From Rhizobium altiplani (lineage in GTDB: Bacteria > Pseudomonadota > Alphaproteobacteria > Rhizobiales > Rhizobiaceae), in NCBI RefSeq assembly GCF_001542405.1, contig NZ_LNCD01000146.1, positions 1 to 64,000 of the forward strand: 64,000 bases of DNA, in the 5' to 3' direction. The notes below the pieces were generated by a model. It was not told the DNA's origin, searched no databases, and saw nothing but the letters and a program-made list of their open reading frames with translations. Below, piece by piece: positions 24,688 to 32,971 of the stretch. The first letter of the stretch is position 1; each line of letters starts with the position of its first letter. The position numbers and the translations under genes were made by a program.

Positions 24688-25943
24688 GCAGCAACGCCAA
24701 TCAGAACGCGCCATCCGCGCCGTTGCTGGATAGAAGCGACGTTCGCGTCAAACATGAAACCGGCGTCAGCGGCGCCGTCCGGGCTTTCGCCGATCGCGTG
24801 CGATCGGGCGACCTTGGATCATTGCCTGTTGTCGTCGGGCTGGTTCTCATCTGGACAGTGTTCGCCTCGCTCAATCCGATCTTCCTTTCGGCCAACAATC
24901 TCGTCAACCTTCTGTTCGACGCTTCCACGGTCGGCGTTATCTCGCTTGGCATAGTCTGCATCCTGATGGTCGGCGAGATCGACCTTTCCGTCGGCTCGAT
25001 CAGCGGTTTTGCCTCGGCACTCGTCGGTATGCTGTGGGTCAACGAAGGCTGGCCGGTTGCCCTGGCGATCCTTGCCGCTCTTTTAGCAGGTGGCCTGATC
25101 GGCGCTCTCTACGCATTGCTGTTCAATCGCCTGGGAATGCCGAGCTTCGTCTCGACCCTGGCCGGGTTGCTCGCGGTTCTCGGCATGCAACTCTATCTTC
25201 TCGGCGCGACCGGTTCGATCAACCTGCCTTACGGTTCGGCGGTCGTGAATTTCGGACAGCTGCTCGTCATGCCCGATCCTGTGTCCTACGTGCTCGCCGC
25301 CATCCCAGGGATCGTGCTGTTCGTGACCGGCTACCGGACCGTCGTTCGCCGACGTGAGGCAAGCCTGTCCTCACGCTCGCTCGGCAGCCTCGTCTTGCGT
25401 GCAATCCTCATCACCGCTGTGCTGGAGCTCATCGTCTTCTATCTCAACCAGGACCGCGGCATTCCGTGGATGTTCGGCCTTTTCGTGGGATTGGTCGTGG
25501 CCATGAGCTACGCGCTGACCCGGACCAAGTGGGGGCGCTCAATGACAGCTGTTGGCGGCAATCGCGAGGCTGCGCGCCGTGCCGGCATCAATGTCCGCCT
25601 GATCTACACGAGCGCCTTCATGCTCTGCTCGATGCTGGCTGCGCTGGGTGGCGTGCTGTCTGCGGCTCGTCTTGCATCGGCAAGCCAGCAGGCCGGGACG
25701 GGCGACGTCAACCTCAATGCCATCGCCGCTGCCGTCATCGGCGGAACCAGCCTGTTTGGCGGTCGCGGCAGTGCCTATTCGGCCCTGCTCGGCATCATCG
25801 TCATCCAGTCGATCGCCAACGGACTGACGCTGCTCGATCTGTCGTCGTCGCTTCGCTACATGATCACGGGCGCCGTTCTTGCCATTGCCGTCATCGTCGA
25901 TTCACTCGCACGCCGTTCAAGAGTGTCGCACGGACGCGCGTAG
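24684..25943 (+). CDS. Sugar ABC transporter permease, XylH/RbsC type
   Basis: A 419-residue inner-membrane protein with about ten hydrophobic segments after a roughly 45-residue soluble N-terminus. GEIDLSVGSISGFASALVGML near residue 95 and AVGGNREAARRAGINVRLIYTSAFMLCSMLAALGG near residue 285 are the conserved permease motifs of the ribose/xylose family; IGGTSLFGGRGS near 350 is also typical. It overlaps the ATPase gene by four bases and precedes the ribitol dehydrogenase gene by 46. Confidence 0.93.
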   Translation: MSSNANQNAPSAPLLDRSDVRVKHETGVSGAVRAFADRVRSGDLGSLPVVVGLVLIWTVFASLNPIFLSANNLVNLLFDASTVGVISLGIVCILMVGEIDLSVGSISGFASALVGMLWVNEGWPVALAILAALLAGGLIGALYALLFNRLGMPSFVSTLAGLLAVLGMQLYLLGATGSINLPYGSAVVNFGQLLVMPDPVSYVLAAIPGIVLFVTGYRTVVRRREASLSSRSLGSLVLRAILITAVLELIVFYLNQDRGIPWMFGLFVGLVVAMSYALTRTKWGRSMTAVGGNREAARRAGINVRLIYTSAFMLCSMLAALGGVLSAARLASASQQAGTGDVNLNAIAAAVIGGTSLFGGRGSAYSALLGIIVIQSIANGLTLLDLSSSLRYMITGAVLAIAVIVDSLARRSRVSHGRA

Positions 25944-25945
25944 AC

Positions 25946-25988
25946 CCAAGATAAAAGGTCCCAAGACAAAAGGTCCAAGATAAAAGGT
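25946..25988 (+). repeat. Three tandem copies of a 14-bp unit carrying a ribosome-site-like core
   Basis: Copies at 25946-25959, 25961-25974 and 25975-25988 read CCAAGATAAAAGGT, CCAAGACAAAAGGT and CCAAGATAAAAGGT. Each contains AAAAGG. The third ends one base before the first ATG of the ribitol dehydrogenase gene, so the array fills the gap between permease and dehydrogenase. Confidence 0.9.
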
Positions 25989-25989
25989 A

Positions 25990-26727
25990 ATGAATGCTAT
26001 GAGACAGGAACTTTCGGGAAAGGTCGCAGCGGTCACCGGCGCCGCTTCGGGGATCGGCCTTGAATGCGCCAAGGCGCTGCTTGCCGAGGGCGTCAGTGTC
26101 GTTCTCATCGATCGGGCAGAGGAGTCATTGAGGAATATCTGCTCTGAACTTGGCCCGCAGGCATTTCCGCTGGTCATCGATCTGACGAACCCGCAAAGCG
26201 TTGCAACGATGATGCCGCAAATCCTGGAAAAGTTCGGCAAGCTTGACATCTTCCATGCCAATGCCGGTGCCTATATCGGCGGCGATGTCGTCGAAGGCGA
26301 TCCCGATGCCTGGGATCGCATGTTGAATTTGAACGTCAATGCTGCCTTTCGCTCCGTTCAGGCCGTCTTGCCGCATATGGTTGAACGCCAGACCGGCGAC
26401 ATCATCATGACGAGCTCGATCGCCGGCCTGGTTCCCGTGGTTTGGGAGCCGATCTACACTGCCTCCAAGTTCGCCGTGCAGGCGTTTGTTCACACTGTTC
26501 GGCGACAGGTGATGAAGCATGGCATACGCGTCGGCGCCGTCGCGCCGGGGCCCGTCGTCACCGCCCTGATCAGCGATTGGCCGAAGGCCAAGCTCGAGGA
26601 GACCATCGCAGCAGGCGGTCTGATGGAAGCCAGCGAAGTGGCCGACGCCGTCATGTTCATGCTGACGAGACCGCGCAACGTGACAATTCGCGACCTCGTC
26701 ATCTTGCCTCACAGCACGGATCTCTAG
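25990..26727 (+). CDS. rbtD: Ribitol 2-dehydrogenase
   Basis: A 245-residue short-chain dehydrogenase that oxidises ribitol to D-ribulose with NAD. The sequence strongly recalls the Klebsiella ribitol dehydrogenase along its length: SGKVAAVTGAASGIGLECAKALL, KLDIFHANAGAYIGGDVVEGDPDAWDR, EPIYTASKFAVQAFVHTVRRQV and VTIRDLVILPHSTDL at the end. Catalytic residues Ser142/143, Tyr156 and Lys160 are present. ATG 25990 is one base from the repeat array, so the second ATG at 25999, with AAAAGG 12 bases away, may be used instead. The product goes to the ribulokinase encoded next. Confidence 0.93.
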   Translation: MNAMRQELSGKVAAVTGAASGIGLECAKALLAEGVSVVLIDRAEESLRNICSELGPQAFPLVIDLTNPQSVATMMPQILEKFGKLDIFHANAGAYIGGDVVEGDPDAWDRMLNLNVNAAFRSVQAVLPHMVERQTGDIIMTSSIAGLVPVVWEPIYTASKFAVQAFVHTVRRQVMKHGIRVGAVAPGPVVTALISDWPKAKLEETIAAGGLMEASEVADAVMFMLTRPRNVTIRDLVILPHSTDL

Positions 26728-26729
26728 AC

Positions 26730-28349
26730 ATGGCACGCTATTTTCTCGGCATAGATGTCGGTACCGGCAGCGCGCGCACGGGGGTATTCAACGAGAGCGG
26801 CGATCTACTCTCATCAGCCAAGCAGCCGATTGCCATCTGGCATGAGGCTGGCGGCGTCGTGGAGCAGTCCAGCGAGGATATCTGGCGGGCAGTGTCCGGC
26901 ACCGTTCGTCAGGCCGTCGCAGATGCGGGCATCGACCCGGCCCTGATCGCCGGCATCGGCTTCGACGCCACCTGTTCGCTGGTGGCTGTCGGCAGGGGTG
27001 GAGCGCCGATCAGCCTCAGCCGTTCCGGTGACCCCGACAGAAACATCATCGTGTGGATGGATCACCGGGCGGTCGCGGAAGCCGACGAAATCAACGACGG
27101 CGGGCATGCGGTACTGCGTTATGTCGGGGGCCGCATCTCGCCCGAGATGGAGACCCCGAAACTGCTGTGGCTGAAGCGGCACCTCCCCGAGCAATACCAG
27201 GCGGCCGCCCACTTCTTCGACCTTTCCGACTATCTGACGTGGCGTGCCACGGGAAGCCTGGCACGATCGGTCTGTACGGTGACCTGCAAATGGACCTATC
27301 TCGCCCATGAAGGGCGCTGGGACGCCGACTATTTCCGGGCCATCGGCCTTGAGGATCTGGCCGCCGATGAATTCAGGCGGATCGGGACGGATATCGTCGC
27401 GCCGGGCGTCGCGCTCGGCACCGGGCTTTCCGTCGAAGCGGCTGCCGAGCTCGCCCTGCCGGTTGGCACGCCTGTCGGCGCCGCGCTCATCGATGCGCAT
27501 GCTGGAGGCATTGGAACGCTGGGCGCAGGTGAGATCGAAACAGAACCAAGCGCCGACATCGGCCGACGGCTCGCCTATATTTTCGGGACCTCGGCTTGCT
27601 CGATGGCGACAACAGGGCAACCCACCTTCGTCGATGGGGTCTGGGGTCCGTATTTTTCCGCGATGGTTCCAGGACTCTGGCTGAACGAGGGCGGACAGTC
27701 AGCGGCAGGCGCCGCAATTGACTATCTGGTGCGCATGCACCCGGCCGCCGGCGCAATCGAGGCACGTGCCAAGGCGGAGGGACTGTCGCTCGTCGGCTAT
27801 CTGGAGCGAGCAGCCGCTCGCGCAGGGGATGGTGTTGCCGACCTTTCCGACGGCATTGTCGTCGTGCCCGAATTTCTCGGCAACCGGGCGCCCTTTGCCG
27901 ACCCTGATGCACGAGCCCTGATCGCCGGATTGACGCTCGACGAAAGCGAGGCTTCGCTTGTCGCACTTTACGTGGCGGGCCTTGCAGGTCTCGGCTGCGG
28001 GCTGCGGCAACTGCTTGACGCATTGGCCGACAAGGCGATCGATATCGACTTGATCATGGCCAGTGGTGGCGCGGCAAACAGCCCCCTCGTCCTGCAGATG
28101 ATCGCGGATTCCACGGCAACGGAGGTGGCCAGCGTGACAAGCCCTGAGCCGGTGCTGCTTGGGGCTGCAATGCTCGGGGCGGTCGCCGGCGGGCACTACC
28201 CGGACCTTTCCAGCGCGATGGCTGCCATGTCGCGTATTGCAAAGGTCTATCGCCCTGTTTCGGGGGCGCTTCGGGACAAGCACGATCGGCGATATCAGGC
28301 GTTCAAGCTGCTGCAGGAAACGGGTCGTCGATTGCGGGAGATGGTCTGA
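26730..28349 (+). CDS. rbtK: FGGY-family D-ribulokinase
   Basis: A 539-residue kinase that should convert D-ribulose to D-ribulose 5-phosphate for the pentose phosphate pathway. The N-terminal ATPase-fold motif is YFLGIDVGTGSARTGVF, with GIGFDATCSLVAV and IVWMDHRAVAEADEIN after it; FGTSACSMATTGQPTFVDGVWGPYFSAMVPGLWLNEGGQSAAGAAIDYL and MASGGAANSPLVLQMIAD are the C-terminal FGGY blocks. These features place it in the pentulose-kinase branch with ribulokinases. The start follows the rbtD stop by two bases. An upstream extension of the same frame is only the shadow of rbtD. Confidence 0.9.
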   Translation: MARYFLGIDVGTGSARTGVFNESGDLLSSAKQPIAIWHEAGGVVEQSSEDIWRAVSGTVRQAVADAGIDPALIAGIGFDATCSLVAVGRGGAPISLSRSGDPDRNIIVWMDHRAVAEADEINDGGHAVLRYVGGRISPEMETPKLLWLKRHLPEQYQAAAHFFDLSDYLTWRATGSLARSVCTVTCKWTYLAHEGRWDADYFRAIGLEDLAADEFRRIGTDIVAPGVALGTGLSVEAAAELALPVGTPVGAALIDAHAGGIGTLGAGEIETEPSADIGRRLAYIFGTSACSMATTGQPTFVDGVWGPYFSAMVPGLWLNEGGQSAAGAAIDYLVRMHPAAGAIEARAKAEGLSLVGYLERAAARAGDGVADLSDGIVVVPEFLGNRAPFADPDARALIAGLTLDESEASLVALYVAGLAGLGCGLRQLLDALADKAIDIDLIMASGGAANSPLVLQMIADSTATEVASVTSPEPVLLGAAMLGAVAGGHYPDLSSAMAAMSRIAKVYRPVSGALRDKHDRRYQAFKLLQETGRRLREMV

Positions 28350-28555
28350 CAAGGCTGGTGCCGTCCACATCCTTTGCTTCCACGTTGCAGCCCGGGGGTG
28401 CCGGAGCAGAACGGTCCCGGGCTCTACTGCCGGTCGCTGGCTGATTGCTGGCGACCTTGCTGACGCTTGTTGCATTCTTGTCCCGTTTACATTGTCGCGA
28501 AATAGGGATATTTTCTGTCCTTAATTGGTGCCGCTCGGTACCCTTTCGGACGGAA

Positions 28556-29047
28556 ATGATGATCCTGAAAAGCCAAGTCGAATGGGCGCTGCATTGTTGC
28601 GCCATACTTGCCGGTCTGCCCGAAGGCCGCTACCTGTCGACGAAGGCGTTGGCCGAGTTCCACGGACTTCCGAAGGAATATCTTTCGAAGGCGCTGCAGA
28701 GCCTTTCTCAAGCAGGTCTCGTTCATACGACGCTCGGCCCATCTGGCGGCTACAGACTGGCAAGAGCACCCGCTGATCTGACCTTTCTCGACATCGTCGA
28801 GGCAGTCGAAGGCAAGGCGCAGACCTTTGTCTGCAACAACATCAGAGCCAACAATCCCTGTCGGCCTCACGATTACTGCGAAAGCAGTCCATGCGCGGTG
28901 GCGCGCGTCATGTGGGAAGCCGACGAAGCGTGGCGCCAGAAATTGCGCAGCGTCAGCTTTTCCGATCTGATCGAGACCCTGGCGAGGGACATTCCGCCGG
29001 ACCTTTGGAAGAACAGCTCCGAGTGGGTGTTAGAGCGAGCTGGCTGA
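28556..29047 (+). CDS. Rrf2 family transcriptional regulator with cysteine cluster
   Basis: A 163-residue regulator. The winged helix-turn-helix has LPEGRYLSTKALAEFHGLPKEYLSKALQSLSQAGLVHTTLGPSGGYRLAR (about residues 20-69), the typical Rrf2 DNA-binding region. Cysteines follow near residue 91 in the order C-x8-C-x5-C-x4-C. Many Rrf2 proteins use three cysteines to hold an Fe-S cluster, so redox or iron sensing is plausible here, but the spacing is not that of IscR. The start ATG is 28556 or 28559. Its 3' end overlaps the convergent MscS gene by 18 bases. Confidence 0.88.
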   Translation: MMILKSQVEWALHCCAILAGLPEGRYLSTKALAEFHGLPKEYLSKALQSLSQAGLVHTTLGPSGGYRLARAPADLTFLDIVEAVEGKAQTFVCNNIRANNPCRPHDYCESSPCAVARVMWEADEAWRQKLRSVSFSDLIETLARDIPPDLWKNSSEWVLERAG

Positions 29048-30040
29048 TCGCAGCTTTACCTCGCTTGCGTCGGGCAAGGCGTAGAGATAGCTCTGAGGGG
29101 GCATTGCGAGCGAGAGCCCGCTTTCCCGGCAGTGGCGGTGAACGAGATCGATCACTTCGTTGCGCGCTGGCGTCCTGTTTGCTGGACTGGTCACGCGAAA
29201 CTGCAATTCTGCCTCGATTGCGACAGCATCAATCCCCTTGAGAGCGACGATCGGCGGTGGATCCTGGACGATGCGCGTGCTTGATTGCAACGCGGTTCGC
29301 AGCGCCTCCTCGACAAGCTGCGGGCTATGGTTTGCCGCCATCCGGACAAGCAGCGTGATCTGATGCGTTTCATCGGGACGGCTGAGGTTGGTAAGACCCA
29401 CCTTCGCCAGGACGCTATTGGGCAGAACGACGACATTGTGAGCGCCGGTGAGCAGAAAGGTGGAGCGCCAGTTATTCTCGATGACGCGGCCCTCGGTGCC
29501 GTCGCCAAGCAAGATCCAGTCACCGATGGCAAAGGGCCGCCCCAATGTCAGAGCGATCCCCGAGAACACGTCGCCAAGCGTATTTTGCAGCGCCAGGCCG
29601 AAGATGATGGCAACCACACCCGACGTTGCCACCAGGGTGCCGATGGGTGCTTTGAAAACGAAGCCCAGGATGGACAGCGCGACACCGAGATAGACGACGG
29701 CAACGATCAGATCCTGCAGCAGCCGCGCTTCACGCGGCCTCTTTTCCAGAACGATATAGATCCGTACGAAGCCGATGAGGGTCCATGCCAGATGTGTCCA
29801 CCACAATACCCTTGCCGAGATGGACAGGAATGCCATCACGCCGGCAAGCTGCGTCTCCTCAACGCGATGAGGCAGGATGCCTGCCATAACGAGGACGGCG
29901 GTCATGCCTGCAAAGAAAAGGATCTGGACGATCAGCCGCGCAGTCGGGCGGTCACGGCCCTGGAGATGCCAGACAACAATGCCGGCTACGCCCAGAATGT
30001 TGATCAGAACAAGCGGCAACGAAAGTGGGTCGTTGAACAT
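29030..30040 (-). CDS. MscS family mechanosensitive ion channel
   Basis: A 336-residue membrane protein. Four to five hydrophobic segments span about residues 8-150, followed by the pore-lining and beta-domain block GVVAIIFGLALQNTLGDVFSGIALTLGRPFAIGDWILLGDGTEGRV and the NNWRSTFLLTGAHNVVVLPNSVLAK segment that defines the family. It should release solutes on hypo-osmotic shock. ATG 30040 follows GGAG at a good distance; the frame is open to 30097. It lies downstream of a cupin gene on the same strand. Confidence 0.92.
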   Translation of the reverse strand: MFNDPLSLPLVLINILGVAGIVVWHLQGRDRPTARLIVQILFFAGMTAVLVMAGILPHRVEETQLAGVMAFLSISARVLWWTHLAWTLIGFVRIYIVLEKRPREARLLQDLIVAVVYLGVALSILGFVFKAPIGTLVATSGVVAIIFGLALQNTLGDVFSGIALTLGRPFAIGDWILLGDGTEGRVIENNWRSTFLLTGAHNVVVLPNSVLAKVGLTNLSRPDETHQITLLVRMAANHSPQLVEEALRTALQSSTRIVQDPPPIVALKGIDAVAIEAELQFRVTSPANRTPARNEVIDLVHRHCRESGLSLAMPPQSYLYALPDASEVKLRSASSL

Positions 30041-30113
30041 GGCAGCTCCGATCGCGATAATTGCCGCGCTGTGGGGGGCCGAGTGCGCGATCGACACCCG
30101 GCCCCGTCCTCGC

Positions 30114-30533
30114 CTACTTCTTCAAGGGATAGGTCAGTTCTTTCTGGTCGGTGTCAACCACGAAAACGGCAAGGAGCTTGGCCGGCTTTGCGTTGCTGCC
30201 GTTTGCGCTGACGCCATGACGGTCGCCGGGCATCTCCGAGAAGCTCTCGCCGGCCTTGTAGGTTTTGACCGGTCCATCATTGACCTGGCTGCGGATCGAG
30301 CCTTCCAGGACCGTTGCATAGATGAAGGCCGAATTCGGATGCGTGTGCCCCTCGGAAAAACCGCCCGGACCATACTCGACCAGAACACCCTTGATGCTCT
30401 TGCCCGGGGCGTTCGGCAGTTCATGCTCATAGACGAGCGTGACCTTGGCAGCCTTGCCGCCTGCCTCGGCGGCAAAGGCTGTGTTGAATGATGCGGCTGC
30501 GAGCGCAGCCGCGACAAAGAGCGACTTCATCAT
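30114..30533 (-). CDS. Exported cupin-domain protein
   Basis: A 139-residue protein with a signal peptide (KSLFVAAALAAASFNTAFAAEA, cleavage near residue 21) and one small cupin barrel: GFSEGHTHPNSAFIYATVLEGSIRSQV and ESFSEMPGDRHGVSANGS supply the conserved His and Glu metal ligands. The reaction is unknown; exported single-domain cupins of this type often sit with oxidative or electrophile-response genes. AAGGAA precedes the ATG. It lies 24 bases after the NmrA-like gene and is probably co-transcribed with it. Confidence 0.88.
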   Translation of the reverse strand: MMKSLFVAAALAAASFNTAFAAEAGGKAAKVTLVYEHELPNAPGKSIKGVLVEYGPGGFSEGHTHPNSAFIYATVLEGSIRSQVNDGPVKTYKAGESFSEMPGDRHGVSANGSNAKPAKLLAVFVVDTDQKELTYPLKK

Positions 30534-30556
30534 TTCAAGATTCCTTTTGTGGGTGG

Positions 30557-31309
30557 TTATGTCCGCGCGGATGTTTTGAACCATTGCTCGAAGGTGATCT
30601 GTCCCAGGCGGGGGTTGTTGTCCGAGACCAGCGAACCATCCTCCAGCAGGGCGCCGAAGTAAGGCGCCTGCGGATCCGGCTCGACCTTGCGTGGATCGCC
30701 CATCGCCTTGAGGTAGCGAGCGACGAGTTCAGTGAGCCTGAAGCGTTCCGGCCCGGCGATTTCGATCGTTGTGTTGACGGGGGCAGCAAGGGTCACATCC
30801 GTCATCGCGTCGGCTACATCGTCGGAGGCGATCGGCTGCACATAGGCCGGTGACAGATGAACCTTGTCGCCGACCGTGCCCGACTGCGCGATACCGCTCA
30901 GGAATTCCATGAACTGCGTCGAATGGACGATCGTGTAGGGAACGCCGGAGGCCTTGATCAGCCTTTCCTGGGCGAGCTTGCCGCGGAAGTAGCCGCTTGC
31001 CTGCAGCCGCTCGGTCCCGACGACTGACAGCGCGATATGGTGTTCGACGCCGGCGGTCTTCTCAGCCGCAAACAGATTTCGTCCCGAGGTTTCGAAGAAT
31101 TCCAGCACGGCCCGGTCTTCGAAGGACGGCGAATTGGCGAGATCGACGACGACCTTTGCACCGGCAAGTGCGGCGGCCAATCCTTCGCCGGTGATCGTGT
31201 TGACACCGGTGTTCGGAGAGGCGGCGATCACCTCATGTCCCCGCTTGCGCAGGCGGTCCACTGTCTTTGAGCCGATAAGGCCGGTCCCGCCGACGATGAC
31301 AATCTTCAT
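30557..31309 (-). CDS. NAD(P)-binding protein, NmrA/atypical SDR family
   Basis: A 250-residue protein with the atypical SDR cofactor motif KIVIVGGTGLIGSKTVDRLRKRGHEV at the N-terminus and blocks VDLANSPSFEDRAVLEFFETSGRNLF, HHIALSVVGTERL, YFRGKLAQERLIKASGVPYTIVHSTQFMEF. It belongs to the NmrA-like group, which may act as a quinone or aldehyde reductase or a redox sensor; the substrate is not known. It is part of the minus-strand set AhpD-like, NmrA-like, cupin, facing a divergent LysR regulator. Confidence 0.88.
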   Translation of the reverse strand: MKIVIVGGTGLIGSKTVDRLRKRGHEVIAASPNTGVNTITGEGLAAALAGAKVVVDLANSPSFEDRAVLEFFETSGRNLFAAEKTAGVEHHIALSVVGTERLQASGYFRGKLAQERLIKASGVPYTIVHSTQFMEFLSGIAQSGTVGDKVHLSPAYVQPIASDDVADAMTDVTLAAPVNTTIEIAGPERFRLTELVARYLKAMGDPRKVEPDPQAPYFGALLEDGSLVSDNNPRLGQITFEQWFKTSART

Positions 31310-31384
31310 GGGACTTCTCCCTTTCGAGCGGCCGCCGGCCGCTCTGTTGATGGCTATGAGGTTGCAGGCCTGGTTGAGGCCGGC

Positions 31385-31864
31385 CTAGTTGAGGCCGGCC
31401 TTGTCGAGGCCATAGGCCTTGTCGGCGGAGCCGGGTACTGCCTTGAAGGCGATGCTCGCGCGGTTCCAGGCATTGATGACCATGATCGAGAAGGTCAGGT
31501 CGGAGACTTCCTTTTCCGAGAGCTGACCACGGACGCGCTCGTAGAGCTCGTCGGGAATTCCGCCTTCCGGAAGCTTCGTGACGGCCTCGGTCCAGGCAAG
31601 AGCTGCCCGCTCGCGCGGAACGAAGAGGTTCGATTCACGCCAGATCGCGACATGATAGAGGCGCAGTTCGCTTTCGCCGTGGATCTTGGCTTCCTTGACA
31701 TGCATGTCGAGGCAGAAGGCGCAACCGTTGATCTGCGAAGCCCGGATGTTCACGAGATCGCGGATTTTCTGCTCGATGGTGCTGTCCTTCAAGCTCATGC
31801 CGAGATCCGAGATCTTCTTGAAGAGTTCGGGGGAATGCTGTGCGTAGTTGAGGCGCTGTGACAT
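31385..31864 (-). CDS. Carboxymuconolactone decarboxylase / AhpD-like protein
   Basis: A 159-residue protein with the AhpD redox core INGCAFCLDMHVKEAK: Cys48, Cys51 and His55 are in the catalytic CxxCxxxH arrangement. Such proteins act as alkylhydroperoxidases or disulfide reductants. AAGGAG lies just upstream of the ATG at 31864. It heads the minus-strand operon with the NmrA-like and cupin genes, and its promoter region is shared with the divergent LysR gene. Confidence 0.92.
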   Translation of the reverse strand: MSQRLNYAQHSPELFKKISDLGMSLKDSTIEQKIRDLVNIRASQINGCAFCLDMHVKEAKIHGESELRLYHVAIWRESNLFVPRERAALAWTEAVTKLPEGGIPDELYERVRGQLSEKEVSDLTFSIMVINAWNRASIAFKAVPGSADKAYGLDKAGLN

Positions 31865-31879
31865 GTCTGTCTCCTTAAT

Positions 31880-31915
31880 TAAGGATATCATGTATCCTTA
31901 TGGACATAAGATATC
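31880..31915. promoter_or_regulatory. Two dyads in the divergent AhpD-like/LysR promoter region
   Basis: TAAGGATA and TATCCTTA (31880-31900) form a perfect 8-bp dyad with a five-base centre. Next to it GGACAT and ATATCC (31902-31915 region) form a similar dyad with one mismatch. Paired dyads in a divergent promoter fit a LysR operator. Confidence 0.55.
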
Positions 31916-31990
31916 CGTAATTACTGGACAGTAAAGCGCTTCCGACCTAGACTGCTGCATAAGGCTTATGTCGAAATGTATGGGGGACGA

Positions 31991-32902
31991 ATGGACATCG
32001 TATCTGCGCTGAGAGCCTTCCTCCGGGTTGCGGAGACGGGCTCGTTTTCTGCAGCGGCGATCGACCTTGACCTGACACAGCCGGCGGTCTCCCGGCAGGT
32101 CTCCGCTCTCGAAGGACATCTCAACACACGCCTGCTGCATCGTAGTACGAATGCGCTTGCCCTGACAGTCGAGGGCGAGCAGATGATTGCGATGGCGCTG
32201 AAGGTGGTCGAAGCGGTGGACGCGCTCAACGAAGCGACCTGTGCCGAGGCCACCACGGTATCCGGTCGGGTGCGGCTCACCCTGCCCGCGCCGCTTGGTC
32301 TTTACGTCAGCGAGCGTCTTGCCGGTCTGCTCGATCGCCATGCCGGGCTTTCCGTCGAGTTGATTTTTCGCGACGAGCCGTCCGACCTGATCGGCGATGG
32401 CATCGACCTTGAAGTGCGCCTCGGTCCCGTCTCCGACTGCAATCTGATGTGCCGGCGGATTGGATGGACGACCGCCTTTCTCGTTGCAGCACCGAGCTAT
32501 GTCGAGCGACGAGGCATGCCCGAAACGCCCGACGACGTCGGCGGCCATGACTGCATCTGCTACAGCCGCGCCGGAGATTTGCGCTCGTGGACATTTTCCA
32601 ATGGTTCCGACGAGACCTCGGTGCGCATCGCGCCACGCCTGATTGCCAACAATGCGGTCGCGGTGCATCGCGCGGTACTGGCCGGGGGCGGTCTTGCAGT
32701 GCTCTCGCACATCCTCGCCTGCGCCGACATCGAGGTCGGCAGGCTGATAAACGTGATGCCCGATTTTCCTCCGGCACGCCTGCCGATCAACGTCGTCTAC
32801 CCATCGCGCAAGAACCTGCCGTTGCGGGTCCGCACAGTTCTTGATTTCCTGGTACAGACGGTCAGGGAAGACCCTTTGATGGTATCCTCACTCGGTCCTT
32901 GA
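31991..32902 (+). CDS. LysR family transcriptional regulator
   Basis: A 303-residue regulator: ALRAFLRVAETGSFSAAAIDLDLTQPAVSRQVSALEGHLNTRLLHRST (about residues 6-53) is the LysR winged helix-turn-helix, and the rest is a substrate-binding domain of the DsdC/CrgA-like group with VSGRVRLTLPAPLGLYVSERL. ATG 31991 follows GGGGGA. It faces the AhpD-like operon across 126 bases and probably regulates it in response to an electrophile or oxidant (inference). Confidence 0.92.
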   Translation: MDIVSALRAFLRVAETGSFSAAAIDLDLTQPAVSRQVSALEGHLNTRLLHRSTNALALTVEGEQMIAMALKVVEAVDALNEATCAEATTVSGRVRLTLPAPLGLYVSERLAGLLDRHAGLSVELIFRDEPSDLIGDGIDLEVRLGPVSDCNLMCRRIGWTTAFLVAAPSYVERRGMPETPDDVGGHDCICYSRAGDLRSWTFSNGSDETSVRIAPRLIANNAVAVHRAVLAGGGLAVLSHILACADIEVGRLINVMPDFPPARLPINVVYPSRKNLPLRVRTVLDFLVQTVREDPLMVSSLGP

Positions 32903-32971
32903 GCGTTTCCCGGCGCACAAGGGACTTGCGAAAGCCGCGCGCATTTTCATTCTGGAGGCAAGGGAGGTACC

